Assembly: GCA_033085395.1 (NCBI GenBank) | Contig: JANQBS010000163.1 | Coordinates: 1 to 64,000 of the forward strand | Reading direction: 5' to 3' | From: Xanthoparmelia taractica | Lineage: Eukaryota; Ascomycota; Lecanoromycetes; Lecanorales; Parmeliaceae | DNA length: 64,000 bases | In this document: one piece after another, positions 45,215 to 56,820 of the stretch | Position numbering within the stretch: position 1 is the stretch's first letter | Layout of the letters: each line of letters starts with the position of its first letter | The notes under the pieces: model-generated | Seen by the model: only the letters and a program-made list of their open reading frames with translations | The model's database searches: none | Told to the model about the DNA's origin: nothing | Made by a program: the position numbers and the translations under genes

Positions 45215-45699
45215 AAGGGATTAATGACGGGGTCTTGCCCGAAGAAACCGCCAATCGAGGGTCTGGGGCTTGGGAGCAATGGCGATAAAAGGGGGGGTGT
45301 CTATGAACAGGTAGTTGATAGTGGTCAATGGTACGCCATGTATCCTAGAGAAGATATAGGTGAACGGTGTGGTGCCTCTGATGATGATTTTTAGAAGAGC
45401 GGTGTCGAGGGCAATGGATGTTGATGTTGAGGAAGTGGAGGAGGGTCAGTGGGGTGAAAGTTGGGCACACGCTAAACCGACTGAACCCATGCGTTGAGTT
45501 TTGCAGTTCTCGAAGAATATACCTGGAGCATGCTGACTTTCATTTGGGCTTAGTTGCCAGATGAGAGATGATTCTAGGCTAGCCTTGTCCATCGTCCCTT
45601 CCTGAGATTCTTCAGATTGCACACCATCGTCCTGCACATGCCTCCCGACTCAAGTTGAGTACAGTCGAGGCACCCCTCTCTGCACCAAGCTTGGTCACC
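45215..45699. other. Spacer between two minus-strand genes
   Basis: Upstream of the CCCH gene and 3' of the acyl-CoA dehydrogenase. C/A-rich on the minus strand near 45410-45450, consistent with a leader. Nothing else seen. Confidence 0.4.
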
Positions 45700-47254
45700 T
45701 CAATAGCTCCTTGGAAGTCCTAGTACCTTCTCACCAATATAATTCATAATCATTTCCTGTATATCATCAGCAGTGAAGCTTTCCATTGAGATGTCTGTTT
45801 GTCACTTACCCTGCTGACAGGTGCGATACGAGGTACGAAACATTCTCTCATGTACCTCTCCACATGATATTCTTGTGCATATCCCATCCCACCATGAGCG
45901 AGTACCTGCCGTCGGTCACGTTCCATGCGCCAGATCATAACGATTGTGGGGGCTACTGACGGATCTTTCACAGGCGGTGAACGCAGCTTCAGCAGCAAGA
46001 TATTTGGCAGAGTTGCAAGCTACGCCGACTGCATGAGACGTCACGTTGGAGTCCTTACCGCTCGAGTCGTACACCATGGCAGCATGGTAGGTTGCAAGCT
46101 TGGCAGCTTCAAGGTTCATGTAAGCCGCGGCAAGAGGATGCTGGATACCTTGATTTTGGCCAATGGGTCTCCCAAAGACTACACGCTCTTGTGCGTACTT
46201 CGAAGCCTTCTCCAATGCGGCGTAGCCCAGGCCCAATGCCTCCCCGGCAAGCAAACAGCGCTCAGCATTCATTCCATGGAGAACCTGGCACCGGTCAATT
46301 TCCATAAGACCATCACCAACCTAGGATTCTTTCATACAATCTTGAAACCTTGCCCTTCTTCACCGATCAACGTATCTGCTGAGACTTGGTAGTTGTCAAA
46401 GAATACCTCATTAGCATCAACAGCCCTGCTCCCCATTTTCTTGATCCTCTTCAACTCAAGCCCGGGAGCATGTTTGTCGAAATCAATGAAGAACAAGGAA
46501 AGACCCTCTGATGGTTTCTTTACTTCTTCCAAAGGCGTTGTACGAGCCAATAATATCATCTTTGACGCAACTTGGGCGGATGAGATCCATATTTTCTGCC
46601 CAGAGATCTTGTACGAGTCTCGGTCACGGACCGCTCGGGTTCTCAGTTTTAAGGTCTCTAGACCAGTACTTCATTTGGCGTAAGTCATTGCCCGACCACG
46701 GAGACATATCTGTCTCCTGACCTTGGCTCAGTCACCCCGAAGCATGCTTTCCACTCACCACTGATCAACCTAGGTAACATGTTCTTTCGTTGATCATCTT
46801 TGGCGAATTTGGCGACTGGCTGTGTGGCGTATACGTTTGCGTGAATCGTCTGAGCTCCTGCTATGCCAGCGCCGCTCTGTGATATGGTCTGAAGCATCAT
46901 CGTGGCTTTAGATATACCGAGCCCAGAACCACCGAGCTCTTCAGGCATTGCGATACCTATCCAACCATCTTTTGCAAGAGCTGCATGGAGCTCATGTGGG
47001 TACTCGCCAGATTCATCATGTCTTGCCCAGTACTCGTCTGGGAATTTGGAGCAGATCTTGGCAATGGCTTCTCGAACATCTAGCTGTTCTTGGGAAAATC
47101 CTGTGAGCTCCATGATTCTCCACGGATTACTAGCAGAAAAAGGGAGGGCCAGTTTTACGGGCAAAGAAGGTAGCCCTGGGGTCTTGATTGGCGAAAAACA
47201 TTTGGTCGGCAATTGAAGGAGCTTCGCTGCAATTCGAGGCATCCCCTTCGACAT
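45700..47254 (-). CDS. Acyl-CoA dehydrogenase family protein
   Basis: Five exons: 47254-46706, 46655-46338, 46284-45961, 45905-45810 and 45756-45700, giving 447 residues. The basic N-terminus (MSKGMPRIAAKLLQLPTK) may be a mitochondrial presequence; no C-terminal peroxisome signal is seen. The N-terminal helical domain has GWIGIAMPEELGGSGLG. The beta domain gives WKACFGVTEP, then SYKISGQKIWISSAQ. The C-terminal domain has ERVVFGRPIGQNQGIQHPLA and HGGMGYAQEYHVERYMRE. The usual YEGT catalytic Glu is absent (PRIAPVSREM instead), but NAERCLLAGEALGLG places a Glu where isovaleryl-CoA dehydrogenase has its base. Expected reaction: FAD-dependent alpha,beta-dehydrogenation of an acyl-CoA, perhaps branched. 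The first donor (GTCTCC) is weak and inferred from frame. Confidence 0.88.
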
Positions 47255-47622
47255 TAGTAGAATAAATCTGAACTAAGTAAATGGTGTCATAGATGGTACA
47301 ATACTCTGGCCTGTTAATTATATAATTGGAATGTAGTTACTCAATGGACGACTGAGGAGCTGTTGCGGAGGTTGAAAAGCGAATCATGTGACTTCGAGCT
47401 TAGGGCTGAATTAGCGCGGTGTAGATCAAAACAAACCGCGGCGGACGACTTGAAGCTCTTACTAACATTTCGTCTTTGTAGCACTACGACCTTACGATTG
47501 CTGAAATAGCAGTGCGCTCAGCTGATGTCTGCATAACACTAATTTGCATTCTCTTGTCAGCAGCACACCTAATGCGATAGCAGCCCTTCTCCCTCTCTGC
47601 CTCGCTCAACGCCGAATTCGCC
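47255..47622. promoter_or_regulatory. Divergent promoter region, acyl-CoA dehydrogenase/INCENP
   Basis: 368 bases between divergent starts must hold both promoters. No specific site is claimed. Confidence 0.45.
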
Positions 47623-50600
47623 ATGGCAGCAGTCCGTTCTCGAGCGCAGCAAATAGGATCTCATCAATGGATCAACGATGAAAATGATCAGGTCACTCGG
47701 TTTTGTACCCAGGAAGCAGAAGACTTTGCCTTCTCAGCCCGCAATGAGGTGGAATGGCTAAACGAGCATATGGCCGAGATTTTCAGCAAGAATCAAGTGT
47801 ACGAATGACCGTCCGGGGATGTGGACTCACTGACCGCGAACAGGAACGTTACAGAGATTTTTAAGACCCCGGGCAAATTACGCGGCAAAACTCCACGTAC
47901 AGCACGGAAGCGCAATCCGTTGGAGGTTCGCGAGGTGATTCTCTCAGGGCCCCAGCTACCAGCCATTACTAAGATTATCTGCAGCCTTTAACTGATATCT
48001 TCCTGACCAATGCGCAGCGAGCCAACACCCCTTCTCACAAGGCCAGCCCCACCAGGGCTGCTCCCTCATTTCAAGTAGCTGCAGACCCAATCATTCCTAC
48101 CGAGATTGATAAAGGAACGAACGCGAACACAGATTCGGGCTATCATGGACTTCCAGAAGATGGATTCGATACTGATCAGGGTTTAGCGGTAGTATCATCA
48201 TCAGCGGAGACACATGATACGCTGGAAGAATTTCCCCCAAAGTCGCCCCTGCGACTACATCAAAACGTGGCAAATCAGTCAGAGCGTCATAGCACCACAG
48301 AAAGATCATTCCATTCGGCGAAGGAGGAAATCTCAAAGGGGGACGTAACCACTGCAAGCCCACAGAAAAATGAGCCTCCACTTGCAGACGTTGAACATCC
48401 CACCGAATCAACCAAGGCACCTGCCTGCGAGCTGGCGGCGCCTGTTATAGATGCGGCCGCAGAAAGTGCGATGGAAATTGATGTTCTGGACAAAACTCTG
48501 GATGAAGATCTCGCTGTGGATGAGTCGCGGTCGCCATCCCAAGAATCAAGTCCAGCCAGACCCCTCGTTCGCAAGAGCAGTCTCACCTTTGCAGCTTTGC
48601 CTGCGCGTGAGCCCCTAACAACGAAGAAAAGCATAGGAGCAAGGACTTCTCGAACTAGCCATTTGGACCTGTCAAAGACACGCGGTAGCTTCCTCGGTAG
48701 ATTCACAGGTGGGAAATCTTTAGGCGCTTCGAGGCAACCTGAGCTTGGCCAGGAAGATGAGATCAACAATGAGATGGACATTGACGTGGAGAAGCCGGCG
48801 CTCTTACGCGAAGAGTCAGATGGGGATTCCAAGATGGCTCAACTCCACAACAAATCCTCTACACAGCGGCTCCATGACAGAATCAACATGCTAGGGAAGT
48901 CGCAACCCGCTCGACCGACGAAGTCAATCTCCACAGCAGCAGCAGTGATAGGTCTAAGCTACCCAGAGCTGCCAAATCCAGAACCTCAAGCCGAAATGCT
49001 TCAACACTCTTCTCTTCTCCCTTCGAAAACAGCAGCTGCCCCAATATCTAAAGACGAAGATGACGATGACTGGATTCAGCCACCTCATGTACAGCCAAAC
49101 GCTTCGAACCGTCCCCAGCTGTGTAAGAGTATCTCTGCAGATGTGATGGAGGATATCAGAGGAAAAGAGACTATTGGTGGCCAAGATTTTGGTCAAAGTC
49201 GAAATGATGAGCCAGCTACGAAAGGATTGTCTCCATTACGCCATGCTCAGGCGCAAGGAACTCGGAGTAGTAGGCAGTGGACCTCGACGGCAGGCAGCGT
49301 TTCTCAGTCTATGTCCCCAGCAAAAGCTACTGAACGCGCTGCTCCAAAAGCTTTGGATGGAACACCAGCACTGGGGTTGGATAGCTCAACGCCTACGAAT
49401 CCGTCAACGACCCCGCTTGGTAGTCCATCTTCAAGACGGTATGTTGATGGACCCTTAAGCGCTTCTAAGTCGAAATTGCAATCGATTATGAAGACTGCTC
49501 GAGGCTTATTCTCAAGTAGTGCCGGTGTGTCCGCACAAGCCAAGATGGAGACTCTTTCGCCCCTTTTGACGCGCTCTCGTAGAGAAACACAAGACCCATC
49601 GACCAACAATGCTTTGGGAAGTAAAGCTACGGAAGGTGGTTTGACTAAACCGGTAATTAATACGGATATTCGGAAGACTCGAAGCTCTACCGAGAAGGAG
49701 GAAAGGAGAAAGGAATCAGAAGCAAGAGAAGGTCGGCGAAGAGAGGAAGAGCTTGGAAAAGCTCGAAAAAAAGAGAGTCCGAAAGTCGTCCCGCAGAAGC
49801 TTATGCCGCCGCAAGGCCATCCGGTAGAAGCAGCACAACTACAGACAAAGCAAACAAGGCAGAGCCCAAGGAAAACGCAAACCCATGAAGGTCCTAGAGC
49901 CCAATCAGACGTTGTTGAGGACGACTTGCCATCCCATCCTATGGGCCCGCCAGCGTCGTATGCGCCAACGCAACAACCTCAGTTGCAAAAGCCAAGTAGT
50001 ATGAGAAGACCCGTTAAGCCAGCCAAAGATATAGCCCCCAAGCCAAAGCCACAGCCTGTGGCTATTCGTGTTGGTACATTGTCACAAAGGATCCCGCTCA
50101 GTAACGCCGCGCTCTCATCGAACTTACAGGAGTCATTGCCTCAATCACAACCAAACAAGCCGGCAGCCGGGAGGAAGCCTAGCAATGCTTCACTTCAGAC
50201 GTCGGCTTCGAACAGTAGCCTCAAGAGCTCCGCAACATCGGCGGCACCTAAGCCCAAGGCTTTACTCGCAGCAGAGCGAAAGAAGGAGCAGGTGGGTGTC
50301 GGCGAGCTCAGATGAGTCGTATCGTATGCTAATACTGAAGTAGGATGAGAGAGAGGCACAACGGAAGCTTGACCAGAAACGTGAGATAGAACGCAAAAGG
50401 GCTGCTCAGCAAGAGGAAGCAAGGCGACAAGAGCAGCAACAACGTCAGGAAGCAGAAAGGCAGCGTGAACGGGAGCGTACTGCGGCAGCTGAGGATCCTA
50501 AAAAAATTGCACAGAAGCAAGCAATCGAGAAGAGAAGAATGGAGCTGAATAAGAAAGAGCAACAGCAGCGGGTGCCGCAAAGGCCAGTAATGGACCAGGT

Positions 50601-51617
50601 ACTTAAATTCCGATAACGATCAGAGTTAGCAATGGCTGACTTTTCAAGGCACCTGTCTCACAGTACGCGAACGGTACCTCGACGAGTCGTCCAGATATGG
50701 GTGGCGCTAGGCCTCCATCCAGGCTACATAACGTACCGCCTCATCCAAGCTTTCCTAATGTTCATCCTCAGAATCCCGCGAAACCAGCCAGCAAACGAGT
50801 CTTCAATCCTGACACTGAGGACGAGCTACCTCTACAGGCTCGCCTGCAAGGTGGTCCATCGTATCAACAAAATGATGGTAATAAACGGCGGAGGACAGAA
50901 GACGAAGAGTTGCAGGAAATTAGAGTCCGACCAACAATGGCACCTCCAATTCGCCAATCAGGGATTCGCAAGGATGGTCACAAGGCATCAATATTTAGCA
51001 ACAATTATTCAACAGCACCACCACCTGCGCCTCATCATCACAACGCACCATCTCTGCTGAAAACGACCACGGCAAGCCAAGCGTACCAACAGCACGCCCA
51101 TCAAAACCAAATGTCGCGACCGGGCCATGCCCCTGACATAACCAAATACACCAATGGCAAGATCCCTTTCGCCGAGGCCCCCAACCCCCCTCAAGCAAAT
51201 CACAAGACCCCACTTCCCTCCAGACTTCCCCCCGTACCCGTCAAAGCGTCCCCTCACTATCAGAACGGCGACAACATCCACCTCGACGACATTCCCACCG
51301 AAAGCGAAGAGTCAGACTCGGAGGACGAAGCGGAAAAGGCCAAGAAGGGCGCTAACCTCCCGGAGTGGGCCCAATCGCCCCAATTACGCCAACTGCTCAT
51401 GACGCAAGACGAGAACATGGACGCCGATGCCGTCTTTGGACCCGTGGCAAGCCCGCACATGGAGGAGATGTTCAAGGAGCGGCATCACCGGTTCCGGTCA
51501 CGGACGAGTAGCGCGAATTGGGCGGGTGCTGATCGGTTGACTGAGGAGGAGATTCGGAGGGACGTGGAGGCGAGGCAGAGGTTGAGGAGGGAGGGCGGCT
51601 GGACTTTTGGACTCTGA
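47623..51617 (+). CDS. SLI15: Inner centromere protein INCENP/Sli15 homologue
   Basis: Five exons: 47623-47798, 47844-47934, 47985-50291, 50344-50598 and 50649-51617, giving 1265 residues. The N-terminus (QWINDENDQVTRFCTQEAEDF, NEVEWLNEHMAEIF) resembles the survivin/borealin-binding helix. TPRTARKRNPLEVREPLTDIF follows. About 650 residues are disordered, Ser/Pro-rich with many SP/TP sites that could be Cdk targets. A charged single-helix stretch (RKSEAREGRRREEELG; later EREAQRKLDQKREIERKRAAQ) comes next. The C-terminal IN-box (about residues 1154-1230) contains LPEWAQSPQLRQLLMTQ and DAVFGP. Known role: scaffold of the chromosomal passenger complex that binds and activates Aurora B/Ipl1 at centromeres and the spindle midzone. 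The second donor could be GTTCGC or GTGATT; the latter, used here, adds VRE. Confidence 0.92.
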
Positions 51618-51624
51618 TACTGTG

Positions 51625-51656
<32 letters not shown>

Positions 51657-52237
51657 CTTCACCGAATCCGGTGTAAGTCTATGGTTTGAGCATTGTCGTT
51701 ATTCAGAACGTCTGCGTTTGAATCGTGCAGCGAGAGTTTGGGGAACTGATGGCTCGAGGTCTGGCGAAGGAAGAAGTCATTCATTTACGCTGGTGGGATC
51801 GGGATAGGTTCCGAGTACGAGTATGTATAGGCAGGGGCCAGAGCATTCAGGTGCCCCGGATGAAATAAGTTTTCTTCTCAATCGTGGGCTGCATAGACAG
51901 AAAAGAATGGCTTGCGGGATGTTTGATATAAGATGATGGCATTCATCAACTCATTAGTATTTTGACTACGCGGGGGTGAATGTTTCCCTTCATTTCCAGA
52001 CATTCAATTTCAGACATTCCGTATCAGATGTAATTGGGTATCCCCCTCCAAAATTGATACCGAAATCAATCAATAACACGTCCAACGGAGAAGGACAAGC
52101 TCAGATATCAAAGTTTTTCATTGCTACTGTTTTTGTAAAACTGCACTTTAACCGACCCCCAAATTCCCGACTTGAACGCGCGCTTTGCATGCTATATCAC
52201 TCCCTTATGAATACATATTCGGCGAAACCCATTCCTG
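51618..52237. other. Convergent spacer
   Basis: Between 3' ends of INCENP and the SS18-like gene. Contains the CT run; no gene seen. Confidence 0.5.
51625..51650. repeat. (CT)13 microsatellite after the INCENP stop
   Basis: Uninterrupted CT run that starts 8 bases after the INCENP stop codon, so it must lie in the 3' untranslated region. Confidence 0.9.
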
Positions 52238-53564
52238 TCATGACTGCTGTGGCGCTTGAGGCTGTTGCATCTGCTGCTGCTGCTGCCCTTGTTGCCCTGC
52301 CACCTGCGGTTTCCTCACCTCCGGCTTCCAATCCGGCCACAGCTCCCTGAGCTTTGCGTACTCCTCCCTCAGCAAGTCGAGCTGCTTGTCTCCCTCTTCG
52401 TTTCCCGGATTGAGCCAGAGAGGCGGCGCTTCGAGGTGGCTGGGGTACGGCAGCCGGGGCTTGTCCTTGGCTTGGTCGGATATGCTGACTAGGAACATGA
52501 TGTTGGTTTTGATGCGCGTCATGAACTCGACATACTTCTTGGTGTTGAGGGACTGTTGCTGAGGAGCCGTTGCAGCCGTGGGTGTTGTCGTGGTAGGTGT
52601 GGTAACGGTGGGATTCGCTTTGGTGGCCGAACTGTTTTGGCTTGGGGTAGTTGAGGTGGAATCGCCTGCTGAGGTGGGCGGTACCGGAGTCGCCTGCGGC
52701 GAGGAGGAGGTTGGGGGCGCCGCCTGTTGAGGTGATTGAGGCGAGGGTTTGAGGCCGACTTTCTGCAGGATCGTGACCTCTTGTAGCAGGAGATTGTTGA
52801 CTTGGAGGAGGGCATCGACGCGTTGCTGGTCGAGTGTTGAAAGTCCCCCCGGTTGGAGAGCAGGGTCTGTGGACTGGGAGGGCACCTCGGAGGTAGGGGT
52901 CGATTGGGTGGAGGATGGATTGGTTGGGGTAGCTGTCACCGTCATTGTGGAGGTGGGCGGGTAGGACGAGCTAGAGGCGTTAAGTCGTTTGTGGGTCGTT
53001 GGGGTTCCAGAGTAAGCGGGAGCTGGCGGGAGGTCGGATATGGCTGGAACGGACTTTTGCCGCTGATGGTCTATGAAGCTGGCTGGTGGTTGGCCTGAGG
53101 AATGTAGCAAGTCATGCGGTCAGCAACAGGCATCTCATTGTTTCTGCCAAACGCCTGAGCGTGCCAGGGGGAGACAATGGACAGGGAAAGAGCAACGGAC
53201 CATGGTTCATGTATTGCTGCTGAGGCAGGTATGGTTTTTTGAAATGGTCATCAGGCAAACTCATGGGAGGCTGCATCAACGGACCTCCGCCATTGTGACT
53301 GTGGTTGGGACCATACGGCAGTCGTTGGGGGTGATAGGCCGGGCCTTCGGAAGGCTGTGAATGTTGTAGGTAGGAGGGTAGAGGAGGAGAGGTAGCATTG
53401 GGATGATTGGAGGGATGAGTGTCGTGAGGAGGAGGGTATGGATTAGGACTGGGATAAAAGTGATGAGGAGGAAGTTGCTGATGTGAGTGCGGGAAATGGG
53501 GTGCATTATTGGTGGGGCCGGCGTAGGTTGAACGTGGCCCATAGCTGCTTTCTTGGTATGCCAT
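52238..53564 (-). CDS. Gln/Pro-rich protein with SS18 (SSXT)-like helices
   Basis: Two exons, 53564-53201 and 53094-52238, give 406 residues. The first 120 are Pro/His/Gln/Tyr-rich (MAYQESSYGPRSTYAG, HPQRLPYGPNHSH). The conserved part is LSTLDQQRVDALLQVNNLLLQEVTILQ, then a Ser/Pro/Thr insert of about 85 residues, then KKYVEFMTRIKTNIMFLVSISD and PRLPYPSHLEAPP. These two helices resemble the halves of the SSXT domain that ties human SS18 to SWI/SNF complexes, so a chromatin role is plausible. The C-terminus has LRELWPDWKPEV and a Gln-rich run. The homology is from pattern only; it may be a family known just as a glutamine-rich protein. The intron (107 bases) joins MNHG to QPPASF in phase. Confidence 0.72.
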
Positions 53565-54426
53565 GGATAATAATAATAATTCCCTTTTATTATTATTTTT
53601 GTTTCCCCCTAAGAATTAATTAATCCATTTAATACGGGGTAACTTGGGGTAAGGTAAATACCCAATATTCTTTACTTACACACAAAAAATTGATGCAGAA
53701 GCCCCCCGCTAGACAAGTCCCGGAGAAAAGGACAAGAAACCAAAGAAAACCCCAAACGCAGTGATAATGTGGTCGCACCAACTAAACAAGATTGCCGACA
53801 TCCTTGTATCCTCCTCGTCTCATTGGTCAGAATCCTCGGCTCACGGAACGCTTATAAAAGCATAAAACCAAAGTAGTACAACCGAAACCTCCATACTCAG
53901 AGTAAAGTAATTCGCTATTTACCATGACAGCCTGATCCCAAAGAAACTGCTGCTTACTTCCCTACGCCTGTAATCTGGTGGGGCATCTATGTATTGATGT
54001 ATTGGCCTTGTTTTATTACCGCTTCATCCTCCTGCTTCGCCCCTCTCCCAATCCTTCTAGGCGTACCTCGGACACGATCGTATCCATGACATGACAAGAA
54101 ATACCAATCTCTCCTTGAAAATGACGGACAATACCGAGGACACTCGATACAAGTCAAGGTGTGTGCACCCAACTGCGGGATATTTGAAGCAGATCGATAG
54201 GATATGCTCGGATACCACCACATGCAACAACGGAAGAGCAGACGCATCAAGGTTCAAAGATCGTCAAACTGAAAAAACGTCCACGGAAGCCACGGCACCT
54301 CCCACTAGCGCCATCTTTTAGCGGCATAAATAACGGGCAAGCAGCAGCTGCAACATTGCTCGCAATGCCACCAAAGCACACAAGAGAGGTACATGGCTTG
54401 TCCACATCTATTATCTACTGCGGTCT
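53565..54426. other. Intergenic between two minus-strand genes
   Basis: 862 bases. AT-rich with ATT/TTA repeats just upstream of the SS18-like start (53567-53600). No gene seen. Confidence 0.45.
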
Positions 54427-55908
54427 TCAGGCAACGACATCATTTGCGTCCTGCTCTTTGACATCCTCGGCTTCCCCTATTGCTCTATCATTGAAGATAT
54501 CTCCCAAGACGGTCCTCATCTCCCGAAGCAACTTATCCACCTCTGCCTCACTCCCAACTGTGATCCTTATGCAACCTTGGCATCCAATTTCCTTGCCTCT
54601 AAACCTCACAATCACTCCCTTCGTCTCCGCCAGTCTTTCGTAAACAGCCAAAGCAGTCTCATTGCTCGGTTGGCCCCCTCTACTCCTTGGTCTGTCCAGG
54701 ATCTCTGTCAGCAAGAAATTCGATTCCGCTCCACCCAAAAAGTTTCCCACTCCGGGTATTCTCGGTAGTTCCTGTATCAATCGATTTCGCTGCTCCACAA
54801 TCCTTTCCCGATTTCCCCTCATGACGGCCAGGTTTTTGGGCTGTAAAGCAGCACAAGCTAACGCACTTGTAGGGCTGGAGATGTTGTAAGGCGCTTTGAG
54901 ATTATTCAAGAGCCTCGCAATCTCCGGAGATGTAAAAGCTGCGCCAAGGCGTATACCAGCAAGGCCGAATGCTTTGCTGAGAGTCTGCATAACCACAAGA
55001 TTGGGCCATTCAGTCACCCATTCTGCCAAGCTGGATCCTTCAGGGGAGAAGTCGATGTAAGCTTCATCCAGGACAACTACGCCGTTCCATGTGGGATGCT
55101 CGAGGACTTGCTGGATATCTGATTTGGCGATGAGATTGGCGGTAGGGTTTCCAGGAGAGCAAATATACACGATTTTGATACTAGGGTCTGAAGAAAGAGC
55201 ATCATTGATTGCCTCTGGACGTAGTTTAAAACTCCTGGTTGTATCTAAGGGCACTTTGATGACTTCAAGGTCGTTCACTTGCGCGCTGACAGCGTACATT
55301 CTATCAAAAACTTCCAAGTCAGCATCCCGCATTTATGGCAGAAAATCGAGTCCAAAGACAAGTTTGGGAAGCAGAATTGTGCTTTGGGTTTTTGAGTTAT
55401 GCCTTGCAGATAGCTTTTAGGACTGAACGCGGAACAGCTGCAAAAGTACGGACCCATAAGTTGGAGGAGAGACCAAAACCTTGTCTCGCCCAGGAGTACA
55501 AAAACATCGAAGGAGCGCATCGATGGCTTCGTCTGAGCCTACGCCGACAAAGAGATTCTGCGGCTTCAAAGGGTTGGTGGTGTGATGGTGCGTGTTTCGT
55601 AAGTTACAGAGCAGTTGCTTGAGCTCAGTCTGGTGACTAGAGCAAAGCATCAAGACGGTCCTACTCCAAGAAGTGCGTGCCACTTACGGGTCCGGATATC
55701 TGTGTAGATGGGCTGTGCTGTCATCTCCAAGGGCATTGACAGCACTATTGGTCAGATCCAAGGCAGGACCGTAGGCGTTCTCATTCGCATCAAGAAGAAT
55801 GTTGGTCCCATCATCTTTATAGTCGTCTCTGGCACATCTATAAGGCTCTAATGCTAGTATATTTGGTCTCGCACATTTGGACAGATCAAATGCAGAGCTC
55901 TTTGCCAT
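54427..55908 (-). CDS. HIS5: Histidinol-phosphate aminotransferase
   Basis: Three exons: 55908-55688, 55636-55454 and 55300-54427, giving 425 residues. The start is MAKSSAFDLSKCARPNILAL. The pattern of the class-I/II aminotransferase fold follows: LLDANENAYGP, HRYPDP, LFVGVGSDEAIDALLRCF, VSPPTYGMYAVSA, ICSPGNPTANL and VVLDEAYIDF. The PLP-binding lysine is in TLSKAFGLAGIRLG, and the phosphate-binding arginine follows. Near the C-terminus VRFRG and CIRITVG complete the substrate site. Reaction: imidazole-acetol phosphate plus glutamate to histidinol phosphate, step 7 of histidine biosynthesis. The second intron is 153 bases with a weak GTCCGT donor, chosen because it restores PTYGMYAV. Gene is divergent from the DnaJ gene. 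Confidence 0.95.
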
Positions 55909-56820
55909 TATTTCTGTGTAGCCCACGTTCTTAAATCTTATCTCTCGTATGTTACGATGACCCAAATCAAATGTCCCTGCGAGGAAGAGCTGAGTACTTT
56001 TGGTACGACAGATTTGTATTGGTCTATGATCTTGAGAAGCGGCCCTGTTAGTGGGGGGGAATTGGCGTTGGGTAGCATTAAGGATGGCGCTATCGGCGAA
56101 TTATACGAACTATACCTGTTTAAGTCTAGCTGTCGGTTCTTCCCCACGCCTTCGATAGGATGACCTTTGACTTTTTGGCAAGCGAGACAACTCAGCAAGT
56201 CAGCAAGTGTGTGTGTGGATGGTGTGCAAGCGCGTGCTGTTACAACCAATACAAAACCCAACTTGCTCACATTCTTGTGTGTATCTTGTCCCCTTTGCCC
56301 TTCACGCTCTCTTTTGCTTTTTATCCGCTGAAACAACACCCTTGGAACCTCGTTCTTTATGCTATCTACTACCAAAAGTAGTCACCTCGATTCTCACTTT
56401 CACATGACTTACTAGTTCCCATCCCCAAGGCAACTACTTCACCCACTCACTACCTAAATGCGAATTCTACATATGCAGGTACACTCGCCTTGCTTTCAAC
56501 GCTCAAATCCACTTTGGTTCGCTGCAGCTCGACTTGTGCACCTCGCCCAACCCTGATAAAAAGGATATCTTCACAATACTAAATCCGCTATGTGTTGACC
56601 TTGCACGCCATCTTGGCGGAGACCGAGCTGTTCCGCTCCACGAATTTGCCTTCACCACCTCATTATCACAAGTCTCTTTCACTCGAGATCATCACGTGTG
56701 GCCTGGATGTCGTGGGCGGCTAGTGGCCTGCACTTTTATATCTGATGTATTGTGAGGCGCCGAGCTTCCACCTCACCGTTGCCTAGACGTCGTTGCGAGA
56801 CGGCAATATTTTCTGACGTC
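55909..56820. promoter_or_regulatory. Divergent spacer HIS5/DnaJ
   Basis: 912 bases between divergent starts. I looked for a perfect Gcn4/Cpc1 site (TGACTCA) expected for an amino-acid gene and did not see one. Confidence 0.4.

Noticed and set aside
55909..56820. Gcn4/Cpc1 site for HIS5 control
   Set aside because: No exact TGACTCA found; weaker half-sites are too common to call.
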